From: Strigomonas culicis
Taxonomy: Eukaryota; Euglenozoa; Kinetoplastea; Trypanosomatida; Trypanosomatidae
Assembly (NCBI GenBank): GCA_000482145.1
Contig: AUXH01000064.1
Span: 1-50,125, forward strand
Length of the DNA: 50,125 nt
Reading direction: 5' to 3'
The notes beneath the pieces are model-generated. The model searched no databases. It worked only from the letters and a program-made list of their open reading frames with translations, and was not told the origin of the DNA. The translations under genes and the position numbers were made by a program. The number at the start of each line of letters is the position of its first letter. Within the stretch, counting starts at the first letter, position 1. Below, piece by piece: positions 1-9,093 of the stretch.

Positions 1-47
<47 letters not shown>
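1..47. repeat. CT dinucleotide microsatellite
   Basis: An uninterrupted run of about 23 CT units opens the window and is cut by the window edge. Pyrimidine runs of this kind are common in trypanosomatid spacers and can act as trans-splicing polypyrimidine tracts, but no start codon follows it closely, so its role is unclear. Confidence 0.9.
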
Positions 48-49
<2 letters not shown>

Positions 50-360
50 GCATTGTTCTAATCGCTTTCTTATTGTTATATGATATCAAAAAAAAAGTGT
101 TTTTTTTTTCTTTTGTGTATACACATACAGCAAAACGTTTTTATTTTTTTCTGTTGCATCTAGCTTTTTTCAATATATTTTTTTCTTTAGTTATTCCTTA
201 TTTTTTGTTTTTCCCCTCCAATTGGTATTCTGTACAACTGATCATAAACCACAACGTAGTAGTGCACTATTATCCGCACACTGGGGGTTGAGACAACTAC
301 TGTTTTGCAAGCGCAAAAGGAAAAGGGGAAAAGAAAAAAAGAAAAGAAGGTATTGAGTTA
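48..360. other. AT-rich spacer before the first gene
   Basis: This stretch is AT-rich with T homopolymers and a short purine run near 320-350. It holds no convincing coding region. It is probably the 3' UTR or spacer of a gene that ends upstream of the window. Confidence 0.6.
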
Positions 361-402
361 GCTTCTTCTTTCTCTCTTTTTTTCCTTTTTTACATTCTAT
401 AG
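361..402 (+). promoter_or_regulatory. Polypyrimidine tract and splice acceptor for the kinase gene
   Basis: A C/T tract at 361-392 is followed by the first AG at 401-402, about 33 bases before the ATG at 436. This is the usual layout of a spliced-leader acceptor site. The exact AG is inferred. Confidence 0.55.
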
Positions 403-435
403 TGTATTTGTTTCTCCCCTTGTATAAATATCTGC

Positions 436-3400
436 ATGTGGAAGAAAATATTCCGCTTTTTCTCTTCCAAACGCGATAGTGAAACCATCGGCACGCCCCC
501 CACCGGTGCCAGCTCGAGACTTGACGACGGCGATGGCGCCCCTCTCCCCTCCACGCTGCAGCTGTCACCGAGTCGGTGTGCGAGTCGGTCCGTCACCTCC
601 ATGGGCAGCAGCGCGGTCACGGGGCCGCTGCTGCGGTCGCCGTACTCCGCCGGCTCCGCGGAGGCCAGCGCGCCGCTGAGCCACAACATGAGCCTCACCC
701 CCGCCAACGCGAGCGGCGGCGAGGTGGAGCCCGCGGAGGACGAGGACGTGGCCAACTTTTTAGATGACGTGATAGCCGGCAAGACGGACAAGCTGCGGAA
801 GGAGCTCGCGGAGCAGCGCCTCATGAATCAGCCAGATGCGCTGGCCAGTCCACTCAGCTTCGTGCTGGAAGCACAGAACCGCCACGAGAGCTCCAACAAC
901 AGTAAAAGCGCGCCGTCCGACGGCAGGAAGGACGAGGACGGCGCGGCGGCGGACAGCCACGACAGCGCGGAGCCCCACCACCACCAGACGGGCCACGCGG
1001 ACGACCGGCGCGAGTCGGGCGGCGACAGCGCTCCGGGCACGGCCAACGCCAGCATCGCCCTGCAGGAGCGCAGCAGAAAGGGGCGCCACGCGTACACATC
1101 CTCCGCGGCGCGCTCACTGCAGGAGTACGAGCTGGTCGCGTTCCTCGGCGCAGGCACCTTTGCGGAGGTCACGCTCGCGCGCCGCAAGAAGACGAACGAG
1201 CTCTTCGCCGTCAAAAAGATCTCGAAGCAGAAGGTGCGGGAGGAGGGCTGCGTGGAGCGCACCTTCACCGAGCGCCAGCTACTCGCGAACATGCACCACC
1301 CGTTCCTTGTGCAGCTGTACCAGGCCTTCCAGAGCCACACGCATCTCTATCTCGTGCTGGACCTCGCGCAGGGCGGCGACCTCTACAACTTCGAGAAGAA
1401 CAGGCTCTGGCTCAAGGGTATGAAGCGAGCCCTCTGGAACATGCAGTACCCTTTCTATAGTAAGTACGACGCGCCTTTTGGTGTCGGGGGGGTGGAGGTG
1501 GCGGCGCCCTACAGCGAGGCCGGCGCGCGCCGCCTCGCGGTCCGCGCCCGCACACGTCGCGGCCCGAGCCTGACGGAGAATAGAATAGACAACTTATCCG
1601 CCGATACGGATGCCTTTGACGATACAGCGGGGCGTTCCGCGAAGAAGCTCTTGCAGTGCATCCCGTTCGATAAAAAAAAGAAAAAGCGCAAGTACAAGAA
1701 GGAGAAGGGTAGCGGCGGCCCCCCCGCGAGCGACATGGAGCTCTCCAAGGAGGCGCTGCACAGCGGCAGCATCGCCCCCACGGCCCCCGGGCCCGCGCCC
1801 GCGCCCCGCAGCGCCTCGCCCACCTTCACCAAGAAGCGGTCGCTGCGGGGGAGTGACACGCGGCGTAGCACGCAGAGTCAGTCAGCCGAACAGGACGACG
1901 ACAGCAGCGATGACGTGGTCAGCGACGATGCGCTCTCGGAGCCGCACGCCGGCGGACGCTGGGACCAGCGCCGGGCCACGCAGTGCCCCAGCTCGCCGCG
2001 GTCGCTGAAACGAGTGACGCTGCCGATCCCGCAGGCCAGCGGCGGCAGCGACGGCTCCAGCAGCTCGCAGCACAACGCGCGGATGAGCCGCGATGGCAGC
2101 TGGGTGTCTGGGGCCGCGAACCCCTACGCGAAGCAGTCGGTGGAAGAGAACGTGCGCGAGCTGAAACGGTTCCTCCTCGGCGTGCGCGCGCCGTCCAAGA
2201 AGGAGCTCATCGGCCGTCTGACGGCCGCGGTGCGCGGCTGCGGCACGACCGACATCCGCTCCCGCGACATGTACCAGACGCTGTTGAACGAGATGGGCCA
2301 CGACGGCGACGGCAGCGGCGTCAACTGGCAGCGCACGTGGCGGCTCGCGCAGCAGCTTGGCCTGCTCGGCTCGGACGGCAAGGTCGCCGTGAAGGTCGGC
2401 GACGACTACTACACCACCGACGCGGTGGATGAATTCTCGGGCGGCGCGAACAGCAGCCGGCCAGAGGCCGCGTCCCGCCGCGTGGACAGCGAAACGTCCC
2501 CGCCGCTGCTGCCCGCGCGGGGCGGCTCCGGCGCCGTCCCCGCGCCGGCGATGGCGGCCGCCGACGACACCCTCTCGGAGGCCTCCCTCCACTTGCCGGA
2601 CGTGAACACGCCGGACGCGCGGCGCGCCCTGAGGAACACCAAGCCCCCCGGCTCGCCCTATCGGCACAGCAGCAACAACGGCGATAACAACGACGACGAC
2701 GAGGACGAGGACAAGGACGCGCCGCCCGTCCAGCGGCGCTGCTCTCCCACGCTCTCGACCGGCAGCGGCAAGTTCCCCGTGCGGCTGCCGCCGCAGTACC
2801 GCCGCTCCGGCACCCGCTCGCGCGGCTCCGCGGACCCCGCCGGCTGCGCCGCGGCGGCCACGGACAGCAGCGACAACAACAGCCGCCGCCGCCACCCCTC
2901 TGACGCCTGCACGCCGCGCGAGGCGGACGTGGCGGTCGCCTCGCACCCGCTCGCCGCCGGCGGCGCTGCCACACCGCCGGCGACGTCGGAACTGCCCAAA
3001 CCGATGCACACCCCCAAGAAGAGCGGCAAGCGGCGTACGCCCACGTCGGCCCGCCGCGGCGCCAAGGCGGCGGCGGGCGGTGGCGTGGCGGACCTCAGCG
3101 CGGCCGCCGCGCACACGCACAACCACCGCGTCTCGCGTAATGACTACAACGCGGCCTTCGTGCCGCGCTTCATGGGGGACTGCATGGTGCCGCTGCCGCC
3201 CTTCGTGGAGGACCACTCCCGCATGCCCATCCGCCTCGTCGCCTTCTACGGCGTTGAGATCGCGCTGGTGCTGCAGTACCTGCACAACGAGGGCTTCATC
3301 TACCGCGACCTCAAGCCGGAGAACATATTGATGCGGAAGGACGGGAACCTGATGCTGACGGACTTCGGCGTCGCCAAGTACCGCAAGGGCGCGATGATCA

Positions 3401-6400
3401 ACAAGGGCGCCGACCACGAGAGCGGCGACGCGGCCGGCGGCGACGGGCAGGGGGCGCGCACCACGAGCTTCACGGGGACGACGCAGTACATGAGCCCCGA
3501 GATGCTGCAGGGCCTCCCCCACGACGCCCGCACGGACTGGTGGTCCTACGGCTGCCTGCTCTTCGAGTGGTGCAACGGCCGCAAGGCGTTCGACGGCAGC
3601 AACCAGTACAACCTCTTCCGCTCCATCGTGGAGCGCGATGTGCACGTGGACGCGGAGCGCGACTTTCACCTGACCGCGCTCGAGCTGCACACCTACGTAG
3701 CGCAGCTGCACCACCGGCACCAGGAGATGGTGCGCGGGGTGGAGGCGCAGAACGAGTTCAAGAGGTCATTCCGCCACGCGGCGACGGCGACGGTGGTGGA
3801 CGGACTCGCCGGCCTCAGCGCCTCGCTCAACGAGGCGAGGAACCGCATGCAGCAGGCGGAGCGGGACGCGACGCCCCACACGGTCGCATCGACGGCGACC
3901 GCCGCGCCGGGCGACCAGGAGCAGCCGCCCGCGGCGCCGGACCTGGACCACACCGTGTGCTACGCGGACACGAGCGCGGACCGCCATGAGACGGGCACCG
4001 CGACGCCGCACTCGCCCAACCGGCCGACCGTCGCGCACGACGGCCGCGGGGCCGCGAGCGACGCGCTGAACGCCGCCCTTGCGCGGATGAACAACAACTT
4101 CATTCTCGACGGCAGCTTCGACCTGCGCAACCCCTCCTTCAACGCCTCCTTCGCGAGTCTCGGCAACGGCTCTTTTGTGGCCTTCCCGAAGGAGGTGGTG
4201 TCCATCGCGGGGACGCCGAACAACCTCTCCCTTCACGTGGGGACCGACGGACAGATATTCGCGGCGCTGGTGCCCGTGTCGAGGGTCGAGCCCATCACGG
4301 CCACCACCCTCACGCCCGCCGCGCGCGACGAGTTTGTGCGATACGCCGCCAGCAAGTTGGAGGAGGCGAACGACCTCCTGGTCGACCTTGTGAAGCAGCT
4401 GCTGCACCGCAGCGCGGACCAGCGGCTCGCCGGCGCCGCCGTGCTGGAGCACCCCTTCTTCACCTGCCCCTACGTGCTGTCGCAGCTGTACCACCAGCAG
4501 CAGGATATCAACCGCTACCTCCACGCGAGCGGTGACCCGCACCGGCGCAGCCCGGCGCCGTGGTCGCGCTTCGAGATCCGCACGGACGCGGACGGCCTCT
4601 TTGTCTGCGTCGACACAGAGGAGGAGCAGCCGCAGCAGCAGCAGCCGGCGCGGGAGCCGCAGCCCTCCGCGGGGGCCAGCCTGGTGGGCCACGACAGCAC
4701 CACGACCGCGTCGCCGCACACGCAGGTGCCCAGCGAGCGCGGCGGCGGCGGCACCAGCCCCGTCGCCGCGGACGACCCTCTGATGGAGCTGCGGCCGCCC
4801 CGCGCCGCGGGCGACTGTGTGACCTCCATCTCCGCGAGGGAGTTCGTCTCCCGCTCGCCGGCCCTCGCGCGGCCGCGCAACTGGCAGGAGCTGTTCCTCG
4901 AGCACAAGATCGCGCCCATGTACGTGCCGCGGCTCCGCACGCCGGATGACCTCCGCTACTTCCCGGCGGCGGTGACGGCCACGGGCCTCAACGCCGCGGC
5001 GGAGCAGCAGAAGCGCATCCGCGAGGCGAAGGAGCAGAAGCGCGAGCTGCTGCGCCAGGCGATGGTGAGCGCCGCGGCGCAGGCGACGCCGGTCGGCGCG
5101 GCGCCCGCCTCGCTGCGGCTCGCGAGTCTCGACTACCAGCCACTGCACAACTACTCCTTCGACGACGCCCTCCTCCGCATGTCCGAGCACGTCGGCGGCG
5201 GCCGCGCCGCGTCCGCGGCGTCGCACCGCCGCCACCAGTCCATGGACCTCACCGCGCTGCGCGCGCCGTACAGCCCGGACGACAAGGTGGTCAGCACGGC
5301 GCCCCCTGTCGCACGGCCGGCGCAGGACGCCGCCGCTGCGGACGAGCCGTCCGCCGACCCCGTCGCCGCGCTCTTCCGCGACGACCCGGAGGCCTCCATC
5401 GACGACGACGCCCTCGCGGAAGGAGCCGCCATGCCGACCAGCAACACGCTGCCGCCGGAGGCCGCGGTGGAGGTGCTCCAGGCCACCCCGGGGCTGCTGG
5501 GGCGCCGCGCCGGCGCCGTGCTGAAGGGTGACGACGCGCCCGCCGCGCTGCAGCGCCGTGAGAGCGGCGGCGTCGCGGTGGTGGGCCGCGGAAAGGTCGT
5601 CGCGGTGCCGCCGTCCGCCGCAGCGGCACCGCGGAAGGACTTCACCGCGACCGCGCGCAGCGCCGACGCGGCGGCCGCCTCCGACGTGAGTGTCAGCCCG
5701 CCGGCTATGCTGGAGGTTGCGGCGACGGACTCCGTGGACGCCACGCCGGCCGTCAGCGTGACACGGCCGCCGCTGCTGACCGCGGGCGGCGTCAGCCCCG
5801 CCGCGGCCGAGGCGCGCGACGCGCTGGACCAGGCGTGGCCGCAGACGGACTGCGACGCGGCGAGCCCGCTGCCCGGGGTGGATGAGAGCGGCAAGAGCTT
5901 TGCGTCCTGCATGGACGCGAGCGGGGCCGAGAGCGCGACGGAGGAGATGATGGCGCGCACCGCCATTCTACCGCGGGAGTTTGTGCGGGCCGCGCTGGGC
6001 GGGAAGCGCAAGAGCGACGGGAAGGAGGCCGCGGCGGCCGGCGCCAGCGGCAGCATGGACTACTACGAGTGCGATGCGCTGGAGGAGCGCGGGCCGTCCC
6101 TCTCCACCTCCCTCGATACCACCCTTCACACGCGCACCGCCTCGCAGCACGAGGACCGCACCCCGCCGCTCGGCGCGGTGGATGCGCCGCACGAGTGCAG
6201 CCCGCTGTACCCCGACACCGACAGCACGCTCGCCAGCAGCACCGAGCTGCGGCAGGCCACGGTGCCGCCCATGGCGCTGCCATCGCAGGACGCGGTGGAG
6301 GATACGGTGGCGATGAAGCTGAGCCTGCGTGAGGCGAGCACCGACAGTGTCGCGAAGGCATGGGCCGCGGCCGCGCCGGTGGAGGCGAGTCCGCTCGCCC

Positions 6401-8334
6401 ATGTGCACGTGGTCGTTGCCGCCACCGCGGCCGCGGCGCAGCCGCTCCCACTGGCGGAGCCCGCCGCCGGCGGCGACCCCCACGCGTCGCGTAGCTGCAG
6501 CCCGTCCGACCCCATGACCACCTCCACCACAGCCTCGGACTCGAAGCGGCCCGGCACGGAGGGTGGCGGCGGGCCGCACGGGGGCGGGCTCTACTCCATG
6601 GTGCACGGCAAGGCGGTGGGCTGGAGCTTCGGGTCGGACCCCACCAGCTGCACGAGCGCCGAGGAGCCGGCCGCGACGGTGGCGCGCGCGCCGCCCACGC
6701 CGCCGGCCGCCGCGCCGCCCTTCGTGGCGGAGGTCACCCTGCCGCAGCTGCCGAGCGGCACCACCACCTTCGTCGTGCCCGTGACCTTCACGGGCAGCAC
6801 CCAGCACGACCCGTCGAGCCGCGGCAGCAGCGCGCCGCCGCCGCCGGTGGCGGCCATGCCCATCACGATCCCACTCGTCTTTGTGCAGCCCACCGCGATG
6901 GCGGACAACGCCTCCTTCGGCGTGTCTTCGCGGGAGAACAGCGTGCACTACGACCACCTCGCCCTCACCCAAAGCGGTGCCTCGTCGCCGTCCGTCGGCC
7001 GCCTGCGCCATGAGCGGAGCTCCGTGACCAGCAGCAGCACCACCGCGGCGCGCACGATGACGCACGAGAACAGCCGGCAGGTAACGCCGCACCCGCGCTG
7101 GGTCAGCTCCGACGACGACGACGACGACGACGGCGAGGAGGAAGAAGCGGACGACCGCGCGTCGGAGAGCGGCTACTGCGAGGACGCGGAGAGCGGCGAG
7201 GACGGCAGCAGCAGCGATGAGGGGGAGCCGGTCGATGACAGCGACGGCACCCCTTCTTCCTCCAGCAGCAGCAGCAGCACGGATGAGGGCCTCTTCGCGG
7301 ACAGCGGGCGCGAGGCGCTGATGGCGCTGCAGCCGCTCATCCGTGGGGAAAGGGGGATCCACTCCCCCACGCACTACTACGGGCGCTCGCCGACCGGCAC
7401 CAAGATGGCGAACTTCCCGATCGGCTACTTCCCCAGCAATGCGGCACCGTCGGGTGGCGGCGTGGGCGTGCCGACCTTCATGGCGGCGGCCGACGCCGCG
7501 CTCCCGCACTCGCCGGCCGCCCTCCGCAGCCACGAGGCGCACGCGCTCGACTTCAACAGCGGCGCCTACGCCCCGGTGAACACACTCAGCGGCGTCGCCT
7601 ACGACGTCGGCGATGACTTCTACGGAGCCGCGCCGCCGCCGCGCCTCGGCCGGCGGCCGAACAACAGCAGCAGGGTGCTCGAGTACACGTACAACTGGGA
7701 GGGCAGCGGCCTACGCGGGCGGTACGGCGTCACGCCGGTGGGCTCCATGGACGACATCACCGGTGAGACCCGCAACGGCGGCCATCGGCGCAACTTGGCG
7801 GCACCGGCGCCGGCGCCGACCTCCGGCAGCAGCGGCGGCGGCACGGCGGGGGCCGTGGGACGCAGCAGCACCTTCACCACCACCGACACGCGCGTGCCGC
7901 CGTCGCAGCTCTTGGCCATCGGCGGCATGGCGGAGGACGGCCTTTCGATGGAGGACCACAACAGCGCGGCGGAGGTACACGAGCAGCCGACGTGGCCCCG
8001 CGGCAGCCACCACGCCGTGGACAGCATGGAGGACGTGCAGCAGGTCATGACGAGCACCGACGAGGACGCGGGTGCAGACAGATTCTTCATGAACAACGCC
8101 GCGACCACGTTCGACCACTTCCAGAACTTCTCCTTCACGTCGCCGCAGGTGCTGCTGAACTACTACGCGGCCAGTGGGGGCGCCGGCGGAGCGGCGGGCA
8201 CGAGCTGCACGACCACCGGCACCCATACGAACAGCTGTAACAACAGCAACACGAACAGTAATAATAATAGCTATACCGGCCACCAAGAAAATGGTACGGA
8301 CAACGAGCTCTTCAACAGGAGCGATAAGGAGTAG
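436..8334 (+). CDS. Giant AGC-type serine/threonine protein kinase with split catalytic domain
   Basis: This encodes a predicted 2632-residue kinase. The glycine loop (LGAGTFAEV) lies near residues 236-246 and the ATP lysine is K260 (FAVKKI). The catalytic loop YRDLKPEN spans 956-963, DFG is at 976-978, and TTQYMSPE ends near 1022. All core catalytic residues are present, so an active enzyme is likely. The domain is interrupted twice: about 600 residues of mostly low-complexity sequence separate the hinge region (GGDLYNF, near 315) from the helix before the catalytic loop (near 930), and about 200 residues follow the DWWSYG helix before the final lobe ending in HPFF. An AGC-like tail (NWQELFLEHKIAPMYVPRL) follows near residues 1482-1500. 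The last 1100 residues are Ala/Ser/Pro/Asp-rich and look disordered. The first ATG after the splice acceptor is used. The AGC assignment rests on the tail and the DLKPEN/TTQYMSPE context; the subfamily and substrate are unknown. Confidence 0.88.
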   Translation: MWKKIFRFFSSKRDSETIGTPPTGASSRLDDGDGAPLPSTLQLSPSRCASRSVTSMGSSAVTGPLLRSPYSAGSAEASAPLSHNMSLTPANASGGEVEPAEDEDVANFLDDVIAGKTDKLRKELAEQRLMNQPDALASPLSFVLEAQNRHESSNNSKSAPSDGRKDEDGAAADSHDSAEPHHHQTGHADDRRESGGDSAPGTANASIALQERSRKGRHAYTSSAARSLQEYELVAFLGAGTFAEVTLARRKKTNELFAVKKISKQKVREEGCVERTFTERQLLANMHHPFLVQLYQAFQSHTHLYLVLDLAQGGDLYNFEKNRLWLKGMKRALWNMQYPFYSKYDAPFGVGGVEVAAPYSEAGARRLAVRARTRRGPSLTENRIDNLSADTDAFDDTAGRSAKKLLQCIPFDKKKKKRKYKKEKGSGGPPASDMELSKEALHSGSIAPTAPGPAPAPRSASPTFTKKRSLRGSDTRRSTQSQSAEQDDDSSDDVVSDDALSEPHAGGRWDQRRATQCPSSPRSLKRVTLPIPQASGGSDGSSSSQHNARMSRDGSWVSGAANPYAKQSVEENVRELKRFLLGVRAPSKKELIGRLTAAVRGCGTTDIRSRDMYQTLLNEMGHDGDGSGVNWQRTWRLAQQLGLLGSDGKVAVKVGDDYYTTDAVDEFSGGANSSRPEAASRRVDSETSPPLLPARGGSGAVPAPAMAAADDTLSEASLHLPDVNTPDARRALRNTKPPGSPYRHSSNNGDNNDDDEDEDKDAPPVQRRCSPTLSTGSGKFPVRLPPQYRRSGTRSRGSADPAGCAAAATDSSDNNSRRRHPSDACTPREADVAVASHPLAAGGAATPPATSELPKPMHTPKKSGKRRTPTSARRGAKAAAGGGVADLSAAAAHTHNHRVSRNDYNAAFVPRFMGDCMVPLPPFVEDHSRMPIRLVAFYGVEIALVLQYLHNEGFIYRDLKPENILMRKDGNLMLTDFGVAKYRKGAMINKGADHESGDAAGGDGQGARTTSFTGTTQYMSPEMLQGLPHDARTDWWSYGCLLFEWCNGRKAFDGSNQYNLFRSIVERDVHVDAERDFHLTALELHTYVAQLHHRHQEMVRGVEAQNEFKRSFRHAATATVVDGLAGLSASLNEARNRMQQAERDATPHTVASTATAAPGDQEQPPAAPDLDHTVCYADTSADRHETGTATPHSPNRPTVAHDGRGAASDALNAALARMNNNFILDGSFDLRNPSFNASFASLGNGSFVAFPKEVVSIAGTPNNLSLHVGTDGQIFAALVPVSRVEPITATTLTPAARDEFVRYAASKLEEANDLLVDLVKQLLHRSADQRLAGAAVLEHPFFTCPYVLSQLYHQQQDINRYLHASGDPHRRSPAPWSRFEIRTDADGLFVCVDTEEEQPQQQQPAREPQPSAGASLVGHDSTTTASPHTQVPSERGGGGTSPVAADDPLMELRPPRAAGDCVTSISAREFVSRSPALARPRNWQELFLEHKIAPMYVPRLRTPDDLRYFPAAVTATGLNAAAEQQKRIREAKEQKRELLRQAMVSAAAQATPVGAAPASLRLASLDYQPLHNYSFDDALLRMSEHVGGGRAASAASHRRHQSMDLTALRAPYSPDDKVVSTAPPVARPAQDAAAADEPSADPVAALFRDDPEASIDDDALAEGAAMPTSNTLPPEAAVEVLQATPGLLGRRAGAVLKGDDAPAALQRRESGGVAVVGRGKVVAVPPSAAAAPRKDFTATARSADAAAASDVSVSPPAMLEVAATDSVDATPAVSVTRPPLLTAGGVSPAAAEARDALDQAWPQTDCDAASPLPGVDESGKSFASCMDASGAESATEEMMARTAILPREFVRAALGGKRKSDGKEAAAAGASGSMDYYECDALEERGPSLSTSLDTTLHTRTASQHEDRTPPLGAVDAPHECSPLYPDTDSTLASSTELRQATVPPMALPSQDAVEDTVAMKLSLREASTDSVAKAWAAAAPVEASPLAHVHVVVAATAAAAQPLPLAEPAAGGDPHASRSCSPSDPMTTSTTASDSKRPGTEGGGGPHGGGLYSMVHGKAVGWSFGSDPTSCTSAEEPAATVARAPPTPPAAAPPFVAEVTLPQLPSGTTTFVVPVTFTGSTQHDPSSRGSSAPPPPVAAMPITIPLVFVQPTAMADNASFGVSSRENSVHYDHLALTQSGASSPSVGRLRHERSSVTSSSTTAARTMTHENSRQVTPHPRWVSSDDDDDDDGEEEEADDRASESGYCEDAESGEDGSSSDEGEPVDDSDGTPSSSSSSSSTDEGLFADSGREALMALQPLIRGERGIHSPTHYYGRSPTGTKMANFPIGYFPSNAAPSGGGVGVPTFMAAADAALPHSPAALRSHEAHALDFNSGAYAPVNTLSGVAYDVGDDFYGAAPPPRLGRRPNNSSRVLEYTYNWEGSGLRGRYGVTPVGSMDDITGETRNGGHRRNLAAPAPAPTSGSSGGGTAGAVGRSSTFTTTDTRVPPSQLLAIGGMAEDGLSMEDHNSAAEVHEQPTWPRGSHHAVDSMEDVQQVMTSTDEDAGADRFFMNNAATTFDHFQNFSFTSPQVLLNYYAASGGAGGAAGTSCTTTGTHTNSCNNSNTNSNNNSYTGHQENGTDNELFNRSDKE

Positions 8335-8950
8335 CCGTAACCTTATACGTGTATATATCCACACACTCTATGGCACGCAAAGGTGTAGGTATGTGTAGCG
8401 TTGTGCAGTCGTATAAGCTCCCCTGCGCTTTTTCTTTTCTTTTCTGAATTGTACTATTTATTTATAATCCATGTCAAAACAAATCACTGCGTATTACTTA
8501 TTCTTTGTGTGCGTGTGCGTGTTTCTTTTCTCGTGTTTTGTTTGCGTGTTTTTTTTTACTTTTTTTTCCTTATCTCTGTCATATGCAATATCATACGCAC
8601 ATGACACCACCACAAATAGTTCGCGGACTATAATGTAGACGTTGTACGATTCATGCATGCTTTTCTTTTGTTTTTCGTTCTTATCGGCGTCTTTTTGCTG
8701 TTGCTTTGCGCTCTGTTGTTGTTTCTTTCATACCCTTGGTGGTGTTTTTTTTTGTTGTTGTGTTTATTTGCTTTTCTTAGACAATTTTTGTTTTGTTACA
8801 CTTGTTATTGCACTTTCGGTTGTGTGTTTTTGTATAGAATCTAATGAGGCGACATGCATTTTGTTTCCATAGTAACGAACACTAGTATGTCCTTCACGAT
8901 CTTTCGCGTGTATATGTACATATGTTTTCTGACATGCTCTACATTAGCAT
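8335..8950. other. T-rich spacer and 3' UTR
   Basis: More than 600 bases of T-rich and TG-rich DNA contain only short Phe/Cys-rich open frames that reflect base composition. I see no gene or RNA structure here. It should hold the kinase 3' UTR and polyadenylation site. Confidence 0.6.
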
Positions 8951-9026
8951 ACTTCCTCTCCGTCCTTCTCTTCCACTGATGCCCCTTTTTTTTTGTTGTT
9001 TTGCTCTGCTTTCTTTGCCACACTAG
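8951..9026 (+). promoter_or_regulatory. Polypyrimidine tract and splice acceptor for the cofactor E-like gene
   Basis: A long pyrimidine-rich stretch ends in CACACTAG, with AG at 9025-9026, 67 bases before the ATG at 9094. The acceptor position is inferred from this pattern. Confidence 0.55.
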
Positions 9027-9093
9027 CTGACCTTCATACATACTTAGATTAATTAAACCGATTTTTAAAAAAGAACAAAGGGAGAAAACAAAC

